Assembly (NCBI GenBank): GCA_951828515.1
Contig: OX639992.1
Span: 1,054,001 to 1,118,000 of the forward strand
Source of the DNA: an uncultured Poribacteria bacterium
GTDB lineage: Bacteria; Poribacteria; WGA-4E; WGA-3G
Direction of reading: 5' to 3'
DNA: 64,000 nt
Shown here in pieces: positions 25,521 through 35,222 of the stretch. A program made the position numbers and the translations under genes. Positions within the stretch are counted from its first letter, which is position 1, and the number at the start of each line of letters is the position of its first letter. Under the pieces are notes generated by a model. That model was not told where the DNA came from, did not search any database, and was given only the letters and a program-made list of their open reading frames with translations.

Positions 25521-26598
25521 GGTAGATCCCCGGCTCAATCGAGAAACAGATCCCCGAAATCAACGCACGCGCATCGCGCGTCTCTAAGTTGTCTAAATTC
25601 ACACCGTTCCCATGGATAACGGTACCGATGTTGTGTCCTGTGCGGTGAATAAAGAACTCACCGTATCCTTTTTCGGTAATGTATGCTCGGACACAATCGT
25701 CCACTTCATAGCCGTGAATCGGTTCATCAACAGCCCATTTCTCACGGATGAACCGCACCGCTCTATCCCGTGCTTCCTTGACAATATCGAAAATTTCAAC
25801 ATATCTCGCCGGGACCGTTTTATCCGCATAAGCCACCCATGTCGTATCTGCAAAGACAGCATCTGGCTCTTTCTGTTTTGCCCACAAATCGATTAAGATA
25901 AAGTCCCCTGTTTTAATTTCTTGAGTGTCTGTTGAAGTAGGGGCATAATGCGGGTCGCTGCTCTTCGCGTTCGCAGCAACGATAGGTGGGTGATCCGTAA
26001 CTAAATTCATCTCATCAAATTGTCCGAGAATCTCTTGCTGAACGTCATATTCCGTAATTGTTTTCCCATCACGCAGTTGTGAACCGATCCACGCGAAGGC
26101 ATAGTCTTTCGCCTGCAGCACTGAACGTGCGGAAGCCTGATGTCCTGTTGCCTGTGTCTCATTCAGACGCGCTTCCATCCGCTGTGCGAGTTCCGCAGAC
26201 GTGTGTACCTCAACTCCCATCGAACGAATCCACTCCAAGGTACCGGCATCTACCCGTGAAATATAAGGGATCTCGGCGTTTGGCGAATACTCCATGGCAA
26301 CGGTTTTAACGCCAGCAAGTAAGGCGCGGATGGCTTCGTTGAGTTCTTCCCAACCAGCGTAAAGCGCGACGGTTCCTTGGACACCGACGAAGTTAGAAGT
26401 TTCGATCTTATGGACCAGCCATCGCGGTTCGCCGTGTGCTGGAATCAGGCAGAACCAGCGGCGTGTGATATGTGCCTCTGCCAAGCCTGCCACGTTCTGT
26501 GCAATCGGGTTTATCCCACGGAAATCGTATAGGAGCCATCCATCTAATCCCAACACCGCCAGTTCAGCTTGAATCTCTTTTATTTTCATATCGGTCAA
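25408..26598 (-). CDS. M24-family Xaa-Pro peptidase-like protein
   Basis: 396 residues if translation starts at TTG 26598, which has AGAGG five bases upstream; ATG 26589 lacks a well-placed ribosome site. The pita-bread fold is visible with its metal ligands: Asp in ILIDLWAK, Asp in FADTTWVAY, His in HRTGHNIGTVIHG, Glu in SIEPGIYL and Glu in RTEIDVFL. The N-terminal 130 residues form the creatinase-like domain. It should remove N-terminal residues next to proline, or be a related creatinase-like hydrolase. It runs convergently into the gene at 24669 with a 113-bp overlap. Confidence 0.88.
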   Translation of the reverse strand: MTDMKIKEIQAELAVLGLDGWLLYDFRGINPIAQNVAGLAEAHITRRWFCLIPAHGEPRWLVHKIETSNFVGVQGTVALYAGWEELNEAIRALLAGVKTVAMEYSPNAEIPYISRVDAGTLEWIRSMGVEVHTSAELAQRMEARLNETQATGHQASARSVLQAKDYAFAWIGSQLRDGKTITEYDVQQEILGQFDEMNLVTDHPPIVAANAKSSDPHYAPTSTDTQEIKTGDFILIDLWAKQKEPDAVFADTTWVAYADKTVPARYVEIFDIVKEARDRAVRFIREKWAVDEPIHGYEVDDCVRAYITEKGYGEFFIHRTGHNIGTVIHGNGVNLDNLETRDARALISGICFSIEPGIYLTDFGVRTEIDVFLAGPGRDGVKVTTAPVQNRVLPLL

Positions 26599-26684
26599 AG
26601 TTTCCTCTTTCTCTTAGGACATTGTGTTCTCTTGTAGGAGGGATCTCCGAATCCCGACTCCTTTGAGGCACGTATAAGATAAAC

Positions 26685-29600
26685 CTACCGAAAAACCTCA
26701 TCAAGCCGCCAAACAAGTTTAAGCGCATCCGTCCAGCCTGTTTTGGCAAACATATCCAATAGGTTCAATAGATCCTCCAAAGCTTCACCGTCACGCACTT
26801 CCTTTCGGTGGTCCGCAAGAACAATTTCGACAAATTCAACGATATCCCTCACTGCAATGGAATCAAGATTATAGCCGAACCGTTCGCTTGATTTTACAAC
26901 TCCCGCTGCTAAATGCAAAACCTCTTTGGGATTACAACTGAGAAAACTCGTTAGAACTTGCATAAAATAGTGTGCTGTCGGGGCGAACATTATACCGTAC
27001 TCTTCCTCTTGAGCGAAATCAATAACCTGTTCCATCAACGGTTTGACCTCATCGTAGAAGCGACAGCGCAACCCCGGTGGAATTTTATTTGCTGATTCCT
27101 CGCCTTGATTTCTTTCGTATGCCACCGTAAAGTAAAGGCGCGTTACCACTTCATCAATGACCTCGTAGATGTCTCGTAACTTTCTCTGAGCTTCCTCGTT
27201 GCTATGCTCCTTAAGTGTTGGATACAACTTCTTGAGTTCACTGGCAACTACACTAATTATCCTGTTTACCCATAATGTTCCCTGCTCAATCCTTTCATAC
27301 CGATCAGGTGTCTCAAGATTTGCTGGGATAACATAATCGTCCATAATCTGGGACACGACATGAGACAAAGGGTTAGCAAATCGGATTGGATCCTTGAAAA
27401 ACGTATCTTCAATTGTTTTTGATGCCCACGAATTCTGACGAACGATTATCAACCACACCAACAAAGCGATGAACGAATCTGATGGCTCTAATCCTTCTGT
27501 AGGTGGCGGTGTGTGCTTCAGTAGTCTTGCCATAATGCGGGTCGTTTTGTCTTCATTCTCTTTTTCTCTTGCGACTACCTGAGTCAACGTATTATAGAGA
27601 TACTTTTGCACGACGCGATTCCGTTCACTTACTGCTCTATCGTCTATAATGCGCCAGAATGCTTCAGGTGCTTTGTTATAAACTCGGAACAACTCCATCG
27701 TCGTTATCATGCGAACAGACGGTACTGGATCATTCGCGAGGGTTTCGATTGCATCTAACATTTCCGTATCAGATTGGTGAAACGCGAGTCTGAGTAGTCC
27801 GGCCGCTGTTTCATGTCGTGGACATGGAGAATAACTTGGAAAGTCAAATTGCTCATCATATTCAGGATTTGATTTCGGATTTTCATGTTTCGCTGCATCC
27901 AGAAGTACTTGACGGCAAAAAGCAAACGACTTACTTTCAAGATTATTAGCAACTCGCCCGAGGATTGCCACACAAGCAGTCAACTTATGCCAGAGTGGAT
28001 CAAGTATCTCTTTATCGGCTTCTGTATTACTCTTTATAACAGTGTATACCTCTTGTAAATGAGGTAAAATCAACTCGATGGCTTCTTCAGTTGGTACACC
28101 ATTCATCCAGTCTGAACTGAATCCATTTAAACGCTTGAAAAAGCGTTGCAATTCTTGATTTTCAGACTTAGTTGTATCAACACCTTGTCTTTGGAGATGT
28201 TCCTCTTCAGTATATTCTGACCAAGTGGCAGGCCCAAAGCTGACCAATGGTCGATTCTCCGGGACATCGTTCTCACGCGCCATTTCCTCTCGAATTTTCT
28301 TCGCCACATCAGTACGTAACAGATTCTGTGGGATCTGTGCAAGAAGTTGATTTCTTTCCCTTTCAAGGAGTTTATCGCGTTTTTCGTCGGTTGTTTCTGT
28401 AGGATATGCCAAGATGCTCTTCTCAATCTGATAAAGTTGGTCTGACGTAAACTCAGACGCAGCGGCTTTTAAAAACAGACCGAGTTCGTAGAAGGCTTCG
28501 GAATGCCTTTGTATTGGTTCTGCCATGCAAAGTTCAAAAAGACGTGGCGCGAAAACTTTGGGAAACTGTGCGGCTGTCTTCAAAAGTCGTTTCCAGAAGA
28601 ATGCAACCCAAACCTCATCACGGAAAACATCAAGGATTAAATCAAGACGTGAATCTTCCGACATCGCCAACTTTTCGATGAACTCAAACAGCGGGACTGC
28701 CATTTCAATTGGTTCATCAGAAGAATTTCGTGCATCCCATATATAACTACCGTCTTCCATAAAGCATACGGTTTTTCCACGAAAATTAAAAGTCTCTATC
28801 ATATCCTTGAGTGCCACACCTTCTTTAATATATCGGACAATATATTCTCTAATGATGAAGACGTTCAAACTTCGGATTACTGCTTGTGTGGCAGATAATG
28901 GTGCTGCTCGAAGAAAATTGGCGAAATGCTTTATCAATCGGTATTCGCACATTCTGTAATCCTGACGACGAGTACTCGTCATAGGTAAAACACTACTACT
29001 ACCGAAGTTCGTCTTTACATCACTGTATTCATCGTGCCTAAACACCGTGTAATAGATTGAAGTGACAAACTTAGGGTCGTAACGCCAAATCTTGTTGATA
29101 TGCTCAGGTAGCCACGATAGAAACTTTATGGGGAAATTCTCTTCTTTCGTCAGTTCAAGAATTTTTTCAAGGAGGGCACGTGATTCTTCCACATTCGTGT
29201 GATATGTTTTAGCAACAAGAGGCACCGCCCAACGACCACCAAAGCGATTGTACCAATCATCTTCGTTTGTTCCTCTTTCCTGCCATACCCACTTCAACAG
29301 TCGCCGTCCAATCCGCCCACAAGCTTCTATGATAGATGTTTCGGTCTTTGGTGCTCGCTCAAGAATATCTGAGGTGAGGTTTGCTACCTCCCAAGCAAAG
29401 TTGACGTGCAAGTGTAGCGAAACCTTATCGAAAAAATCGATCCAAAGTGCGTCACGCTTAATTTGCAGCGTTTGAAGTGCTTGCAAGAGTCGTGCTATTG
29501 CTTCATTTGGGATTTCTTTCTCTTCATCGTTCCTCAGTTTCTCAAAAAGTGGCGTTAACTGATTGATTTTGTGTGCTTCATTTGCGATAACACTTGTTGG

Positions 29601-31355
29601 AACCAAGCGCGCCACGAGGCGCAAAGGCACAGATTGATCTTTTTGCAAAATATGCCAGAAGGCACACCAGAAACTGGCAGAATCATAATACCAAAGACGC
29701 GTGAAAAAGTAGGTGAGGCTTGGTCGGAGGAAAAGTGGACGTGACTCATCCTCAAGAATAAAATCCTCGAGGTGTTGAGGTTCATCATCAATGAGCAGGA
29801 TGCTAATTGCATAGTCAAAAAGGATATTATGAGAAAAAGCAATCCGTTGTCCGGTTGAAGATACCCTTGCCAAAATTTCATCACTTTGAAGTTTGTCCCA
29901 AACGGTCCTTCTTACTGGTTTATCAAGGTCCACATCGTCATAAATGTCATACATCCTGACGGTCAATGAACGTTTCTGAACCATCTGATCTGCGATTCGT
30001 TGCAGGACAAACTCGCTAACTTCATTTTCAATTCGTTGTTGCCAAAACCGATCCAGTAGCTGGACTTCAGAACGAATCTGACTTAAAGCGGTCAAATCCA
30101 TATCCGATAGGTTCCTTAGAATCTTTTCCAATAACCAAAGATTAAACGGCTTTGCAAGGATCGTTTTAAAGTCGTCAGAGCCATCGTCATAAACAGATTT
30201 CGGACATCCAATTTGACCGAATGCCTGTAGAATCTCGTTCTCATCGAACGGCGGAATTGTGAAATAGCGACATGAAATGTCTTTGCTCTGGTATTGAGTT
30301 AGATCTGCCTCATCAAGATTACCAAACAAATCTAAGAGCTCTTGAGATTTCGTTGCATCAAAGGTTCTTACTGTAACAATTATATTCCACGACTCGTTGA
30401 GCTCATGAATTGCACGCCGAATTAGGTTTAGAAAGTGTCTACGTGTATTTTCGTCTCGAGCAGCATCGAAGGCATCAAATAGTAAAATTGCTTTCTTGTC
30501 TGGAACAGAAATGGCTTTCAATTTTTCAATCAGATCGCCTTTGTATGATAATTCGCTTTGCAAGTCTTCGAGAGTACCCTTCCCGAGTTGATCAATGGGC
30601 AAGAGTAAGTGAGGTATTTCGTCAGATTTGAGGCGTTGGTGGATTTCATTCAATAGGTAAGTTTTCCCGACCCCCGGACTCCCGATAACGACCCCGTTTC
30701 CTCGTGAGGCGAAGTCCTGCAAATCATTGCGTAATTCCTTTCGATTAATTTTTATCGTTCCGGATTCTTCTTCCCACAAGCTATTAACCTGCTCTAACCA
30801 CTCCAATATATCTTGCGACTCATCATTGTTCTGTTTGTCACCGTTCCCGAAATGCTGTTCAAGTATATTTTCTACTTTGCGTGCTCTTTCCAACGGAAAC
30901 CCTGAGATTTCTCTAAGTAGGTTTTGGTAATCACGTATATCATTTTCCTTATCAAAAGTGAATTTACCATCTATTATTTTATCAAGTCTCTTGCTCTGAT
31001 ATCTGCTTTGTTTTTCTGTCAGAATATAGATGACCAGATGATCGTATTCTTTGTACAATTCGTGAGCAACAAATTTTTCTAAAGTCTGCTTTACTTTGCC
31101 GGAACTGGGTGTTGACGTAATTTGATATGCTGTTCTTGTTTCTTTATCTCCTAAGTCTATTGCTGGTGCATTAGTATCTTCCACATTCAAATTTTTCAAC
31201 TCTGTATGCCCATAGATTTCCGAAAACAATGGAATTAGCACATCCTCAGATATACGATTGATGTCTGTTCTACTCATTGCTGTCGCCCCTTTAATCTGGA
31301 CTACAAACCTTGACATCAATTCATTGATTCTATCTTGAGTTTTTTTCAAATTCAT
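26685..31355 (-). CDS. SMEK-STAND NTPase, large predicted anti-phage defence protein
   Basis: 1556 residues from ATG 31355 (ATG 31397 would add 14). Residues 1-155 match the SMEK-type N-terminal domain: MSRFVVQIKGATAMSRTDIN, NAPAIDLGDKE, YQITSTPSSGK. Residues 220-480 are a STAND P-loop NTPase with Walker A GSPGVGKT (225-232), Walker B LLFDAFD (291-297) and a sensor-like TVRTFD. The remaining thousand residues are largely helical and probably sense the target. This three-part plan (effector, NTPase, sensor) is that of Avs/NACHT-like defence proteins. Acting against phage is inference. Codon use looks continuous and no frameshift is seen. Confidence 0.8.
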   Translation of the reverse strand: MNLKKTQDRINELMSRFVVQIKGATAMSRTDINRISEDVLIPLFSEIYGHTELKNLNVEDTNAPAIDLGDKETRTAYQITSTPSSGKVKQTLEKFVAHELYKEYDHLVIYILTEKQSRYQSKRLDKIIDGKFTFDKENDIRDYQNLLREISGFPLERARKVENILEQHFGNGDKQNNDESQDILEWLEQVNSLWEEESGTIKINRKELRNDLQDFASRGNGVVIGSPGVGKTYLLNEIHQRLKSDEIPHLLLPIDQLGKGTLEDLQSELSYKGDLIEKLKAISVPDKKAILLFDAFDAARDENTRRHFLNLIRRAIHELNESWNIIVTVRTFDATKSQELLDLFGNLDEADLTQYQSKDISCRYFTIPPFDENEILQAFGQIGCPKSVYDDGSDDFKTILAKPFNLWLLEKILRNLSDMDLTALSQIRSEVQLLDRFWQQRIENEVSEFVLQRIADQMVQKRSLTVRMYDIYDDVDLDKPVRRTVWDKLQSDEILARVSSTGQRIAFSHNILFDYAISILLIDDEPQHLEDFILEDESRPLFLRPSLTYFFTRLWYYDSASFWCAFWHILQKDQSVPLRLVARLVPTSVIANEAHKINQLTPLFEKLRNDEEKEIPNEAIARLLQALQTLQIKRDALWIDFFDKVSLHLHVNFAWEVANLTSDILERAPKTETSIIEACGRIGRRLLKWVWQERGTNEDDWYNRFGGRWAVPLVAKTYHTNVEESRALLEKILELTKEENFPIKFLSWLPEHINKIWRYDPKFVTSIYYTVFRHDEYSDVKTNFGSSSVLPMTSTRRQDYRMCEYRLIKHFANFLRAAPLSATQAVIRSLNVFIIREYIVRYIKEGVALKDMIETFNFRGKTVCFMEDGSYIWDARNSSDEPIEMAVPLFEFIEKLAMSEDSRLDLILDVFRDEVWVAFFWKRLLKTAAQFPKVFAPRLFELCMAEPIQRHSEAFYELGLFLKAAASEFTSDQLYQIEKSILAYPTETTDEKRDKLLERERNQLLAQIPQNLLRTDVAKKIREEMARENDVPENRPLVSFGPATWSEYTEEEHLQRQGVDTTKSENQELQRFFKRLNGFSSDWMNGVPTEEAIELILPHLQEVYTVIKSNTEADKEILDPLWHKLTACVAILGRVANNLESKSFAFCRQVLLDAAKHENPKSNPEYDEQFDFPSYSPCPRHETAAGLLRLAFHQSDTEMLDAIETLANDPVPSVRMITTMELFRVYNKAPEAFWRIIDDRAVSERNRVVQKYLYNTLTQVVAREKENEDKTTRIMARLLKHTPPPTEGLEPSDSFIALLVWLIIVRQNSWASKTIEDTFFKDPIRFANPLSHVVSQIMDDYVIPANLETPDRYERIEQGTLWVNRIISVVASELKKLYPTLKEHSNEEAQRKLRDIYEVIDEVVTRLYFTVAYERNQGEESANKIPPGLRCRFYDEVKPLMEQVIDFAQEEEYGIMFAPTAHYFMQVLTSFLSCNPKEVLHLAAGVVKSSERFGYNLDSIAVRDIVEFVEIVLADHRKEVRDGEALEDLLNLLDMFAKTGWTDALKLVWRLDEVFR

Positions 31356-31509
31356 TGAAGTAATACCTTTGTATAACAGATTCAAGTGCCTTGGCATATA
31401 GTAACGCTACGCGAGCACACAGAAAATTCTTCTAATAGGGCTTCATGACAATTAACCTTAACAAATAATAGCACATTTAATGGGGGAAATCAAGGCAAAT
31501 CAAGACGAT

Positions 31510-31590
31510 ATAAACATACCGCCCCTACGGGGCTAAAGCGGATGGGAAGGACGTTTTTCTATAAACATTTCGTCCCTATGGGACTAAAGA
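31510..31590. repeat. CCCCTACGGGG hairpin dimer (copy 1)
   Basis: Two similar 30-bp units, 31510-31539 and 31561-31590, each starting TATAAACAT and ending CTAAAG, with a GCCCCTACGGGGC-type palindrome inside. They are 21 bp apart. Similar paired units occur at 61658-61735 and 62351-62455. Confidence 0.65.
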
Positions 31591-31640
31591 CAGTAAAACA
31601 AATGTTCTTGAGATTCAGATGGGGATAATTACGGGATTCG

Positions 31641-32078
31641 GTACGGTTAGGAAACCGCACCATAGGTGTCAATTTAAGAAAAATATGTCCGTGGCAGCGT
31701 AGGTTGGGTAGAACGGATTCCATCAAATCCCGAAAAAGTCATAAAAAAATGAAGTCTCGCCAGACACGCTATATCCATCAGATACCGAGTGAAACCCAAC
31801 GCATTTGTTGTGAAGTTCACAGGATTCTAACGCTATAAAGTTGGGTTTCCCTATGGTCTTGAGAGTATAGCAGCGTCTATCAGATTTCAGGTGTGTTTGG
31901 AACACCGATGTTCACCTTCTCAAGACCGTTCAACCCAACCTACGGGCGCCCTGTCCTTGGGTTATGCCCGGTGCGGTTAGGAATGCAGATCGCATTTGGG
32001 CGAGTACGCCGCAAAACCGAACCTACCGGGCGAGGGGACCCCTAAATTGACACCTATGGTACGGTTAGGAAACCGCAC
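31641..32078. repeat. Nested inverted-repeat element between two defence genes
   Basis: An identical 20-bp sequence starting GTACGGTTAGG lies at both ends (31641-31660 and 32059-32078) in direct orientation. Just inside, ACCATAGGTGTCAATTTA (31659-31676) is matched by its exact reverse complement at 32043-32060. A second inverted pair of 18 bp with one mismatch lies at 31699-31716 and 31926-31943 (GTAGGTTGGGT type). No ORF of note lies inside. It looks like a non-autonomous element, possibly one inserted into another. Confidence 0.6.
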
Positions 32079-32123
32079 CTACCGGGTTCTGATGGTTTGG
32101 TTACGGAAACCCACGGCGTGTGC

Positions 32124-35100
32124 CTACGACTTTATCTCCAACGCCGGCAGTTTGCTAACAATATCCACCGTCCCCAAACTCACCGTAATTACCTTCCCAA
32201 CCAACTTGACGATGTACTGCGGGTCGTCCGAACGGTTCGGATCGTTGACAATGCCGCTCCGTTTGTCGGTTTTGACGCGATATTGATCTACTATCCATTC
32301 CAAGGCGGAACGGGTACCGAGCCGATAGTCAAACACCTTTAGCGGAATGTTCCCAAGGGTTAGAAAGTCGTTGTAGATGAGGGAGGACTTGTCTTTTGAG
32401 AGTTTCATTTTTTCCACACGCCAATTGAGTGGGACATCTGGATTTTGGATAAACTTCAGTTTATCGTATTCGGGTTGGGATTCGTAATCAACGTGGAGAT
32501 CTGCTAAACGCTTGCCTGCCTCTGCAAATCCCCAGAAGTCTTGCGCAAACGGGATATGCGGCAGATCGCGTTTAAGATTCGCCTCGTACTTCTCGCGATA
32601 GTTAGGATGATGCAAGAGTCCGTAATTATAGTGGAAGATGTCCCACTTGGTGAGGGTGTCGTCTCGGTAGTGCGTACGGAAGTGCGCTAATGACCAATCG
32701 GTGATGTTTTCGCGGCGGTTTGTGCCATCTTCGTCGTAGGTATAGAACGGGAAGCATTGGGTTCCATCCATAGAAGTAATTGTCAAATTCGGAATTACAT
32801 TTGTTAAATAGCACCAAAAATCAGTACGTCCTCCAATACTCGGAACACAAATTACTTGATTTTCTTGTTCGGTTGCAGATATAGGGAAGATGGAAGGAAA
32901 TACATAAACTCTCTGATTCATCAACCTGTCAAAGTAAAGGTTTGATTTTGTAAATGGACGATACAGAGATGCTCTCACCTTTTCTTGGGAAAAATCAGTC
33001 ATTCTTCCACTTTTCAGTTCCTGTTTCAACCTATCGGTCCACTTGATTTTCTCGTCATCAGAGATTGCAAAATCATCAACCTTTGCCTTTCGATTTTTTC
33101 GCCGTTCCCATTTGAACACTTCTGAGTTGTAGGTCTCAATCATCCTACTCATGTTTTCAGCGAGGACATTTTGGTCAAAATTGTAAGCCCAGGCATCGCG
33201 GTTCGTGCTGACACCGAGACTGTAATTGTTAAAAATTACATCCATCGCCTCACTTTTGTTCGCTTTTGCCTCCTTACTCCCCATTGGTATAAAGGTTTCA
33301 AACTCAGCGTGGAGACCTTCAGTAAGCCATGTATATCGCTTGTCGGGTGTTATCTGCTGCCATTCAACATTTTGGTAATGTTGCTGTGAATTGAGATAGT
33401 GAAACTTCTCCTCTTTGCGCCAAAGCGCATCAACATGAGCGTAGAAAATTTCGGGGTTTTTTGGCACTGATTCTGTTGGGCATTTCTTGATGAAAAAATT
33501 GATACTCACCCCAACCTGAATTCCAAACACATTGTGTGTTGTCCCTGAAAGTTTCGGATTCTTACGGACATTCCCGCCCAGATCCAAAATGTAGATAGCG
33601 TCGAAATCCTCTGCAAGATGTTTCCGCATACCATCAAACGCTACGCCGTCAAGAAACCCGTTATTTGTAACAAAAGCCACAACGCCTTCCTCTCCAATCC
33701 TCTCCGATGCCCACCGAATCGCCTTGACATACGGATCGGAGAGTTTGTTTTTTAGGGTTGCTTTGGAATCATTTGCGTATGTATCCTTAATCGACTTATC
33801 CATTGCCTTATACTTCCGGTTTTTGTTGTTGTCGTTTTCGTTGACTTGTCCCATATTGTAGGGTGGATTGCCGATAACCACGAACATCGGAGTCTCTTTT
33901 TGTTTTTCAACCCGCTCGGTATTAGCAGGGGTGAATAGATGCAGCTGTCGTTCCTCTGGTATCTGAAACGTATCTACCAGACAGATACCTTCATAAGGAG
34001 CGTACCGGTTCGTTGCGGTGTAAAACTGCTGTTCAATATTCAGGTTAGCGATATAGTAGGGCAGGAGCATTACCTCGTTGCACTGGAGTTCCGGCGGATC
34101 AGCGGTGTATTTTCGTTCCAGTGAGATGGGATCGAGTTCCTGCATAATACGGACGATAAAGTTACCGGTGCCGACAAACGGATCAATGATATACACGCCG
34201 CTATCGGACATCGAGCGGTTAAACTCGGTCTGCAAGATGTGTTCAACGCTTTTCACCATAAAATCAACGATGGGTTGCGGTGTGTAAACGATACCGTGTG
34301 TATCGGCAACCTTGACGGAGAATCCCTGAAAGAACTGCTCGTAGACGGTATTGAGAAAACTCTGTTTCTCTGAGAAATCGGTAATTGTCGCGGCGGTTTG
34401 CTCAATCGCAACGTAGAACGGATCTAAAATTCGGAGAAATTGATCGCGGTTCAGGGCATGTTCGGTGAGCACATCAATGACTTTCTCAATTTCACGGGCA
34501 ATGATATTTCGGCGTGTGAAATCCCGGTTCCTGAAAACGGTGGCAAAGATACGTTCGGTGAGGAGGTGTTGAATGAGCATCTCCTCTATGGCGGCGACAG
34601 AGAGATTCGGATTAATCGAAGCTTGACATTGCTGATGAAAACTGGTAAATGCTTCTTGAAAGTGTGGATTGTTTTGGCGTTCTGTCTCGATTAACGCCGC
34701 CAATTTGTCACCCAGTTCCGGCACCGTGTCTTTGAATTCAGAGACAGCAGTATGCCATGCCGAGATGTTCTCCTCTTGGTAGGTAAAAAAGGCTTGCAGA
34801 ACGTGGACGAGGTTTCTCGGCTCGCTGATGTCGAGGTCGAGTTGGAGTCGTCCGTGCTGATAGAGAAGCACATGGGTCGGGGATTGGACGACGATATTTT
34901 TCGATGGGTAGCCTGCAGCGAATTTCTTATTTGCCTCGGCGTGAAGGTCGTCCTGCGTGTCTTTTGCCTCCCAGTAACCGTGTGGTAAACCGAAGGCATC
35001 GACGACTTCACCATCAGGCGTTATCCGTCTCTTCTCTGGCGTGTACTGCGCCTTTTCACAGAGGAGCGTGAGATCGGATTGGTGGCAGTAGTGCTGTAGG

Positions 35101-35222
35101 AGATTTTGGAACGCAGCGCGGACGGTGCCTTCGTTTTCTACACCGTGTTGGGCGTATTTTTCGAGTTCAGTGTAATATGTTTTGATGGGCTTATGCGTAG
35201 GTTTGATATTGAAATCTGGCAT
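32124..35222 (-). CDS. Single-chain type ISP/IIG-like restriction-modification enzyme
   Basis: 1032 residues. An N-terminal PD-(D/E)xK nuclease is suggested by Asp75 followed by Glu85-x-Lys87 in GLPHGYWEAKD. A helical linker leads to an N6-adenine methyltransferase with motif I DPFVGTGNF (347-355) and catalytic NPPY (452-455). The last 400 residues are the target-recognition domain. It resembles the methylase-specificity half of type ISP enzymes such as LlaBIII but lacks the SF2 helicase motor, so one chain of this size fits a type IIG/IIL-like enzyme better. It lies directly upstream of the SMEK-STAND gene on the same strand. Confidence 0.8.
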   Translation of the reverse strand: MPDFNIKPTHKPIKTYYTELEKYAQHGVENEGTVRAAFQNLLQHYCHQSDLTLLCEKAQYTPEKRRITPDGEVVDAFGLPHGYWEAKDTQDDLHAEANKKFAAGYPSKNIVVQSPTHVLLYQHGRLQLDLDISEPRNLVHVLQAFFTYQEENISAWHTAVSEFKDTVPELGDKLAALIETERQNNPHFQEAFTSFHQQCQASINPNLSVAAIEEMLIQHLLTERIFATVFRNRDFTRRNIIAREIEKVIDVLTEHALNRDQFLRILDPFYVAIEQTAATITDFSEKQSFLNTVYEQFFQGFSVKVADTHGIVYTPQPIVDFMVKSVEHILQTEFNRSMSDSGVYIIDPFVGTGNFIVRIMQELDPISLERKYTADPPELQCNEVMLLPYYIANLNIEQQFYTATNRYAPYEGICLVDTFQIPEERQLHLFTPANTERVEKQKETPMFVVIGNPPYNMGQVNENDNNKNRKYKAMDKSIKDTYANDSKATLKNKLSDPYVKAIRWASERIGEEGVVAFVTNNGFLDGVAFDGMRKHLAEDFDAIYILDLGGNVRKNPKLSGTTHNVFGIQVGVSINFFIKKCPTESVPKNPEIFYAHVDALWRKEEKFHYLNSQQHYQNVEWQQITPDKRYTWLTEGLHAEFETFIPMGSKEAKANKSEAMDVIFNNYSLGVSTNRDAWAYNFDQNVLAENMSRMIETYNSEVFKWERRKNRKAKVDDFAISDDEKIKWTDRLKQELKSGRMTDFSQEKVRASLYRPFTKSNLYFDRLMNQRVYVFPSIFPISATEQENQVICVPSIGGRTDFWCYLTNVIPNLTITSMDGTQCFPFYTYDEDGTNRRENITDWSLAHFRTHYRDDTLTKWDIFHYNYGLLHHPNYREKYEANLKRDLPHIPFAQDFWGFAEAGKRLADLHVDYESQPEYDKLKFIQNPDVPLNWRVEKMKLSKDKSSLIYNDFLTLGNIPLKVFDYRLGTRSALEWIVDQYRVKTDKRSGIVNDPNRSDDPQYIVKLVGKVITVSLGTVDIVSKLPALEIKS

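Noticed and set aside
31510-31590. CRISPR-like two-unit array
   Set aside because: Only two units, with about 20-bp spacers that resemble those of the other copies; the pattern recurs as a dispersed repeat.
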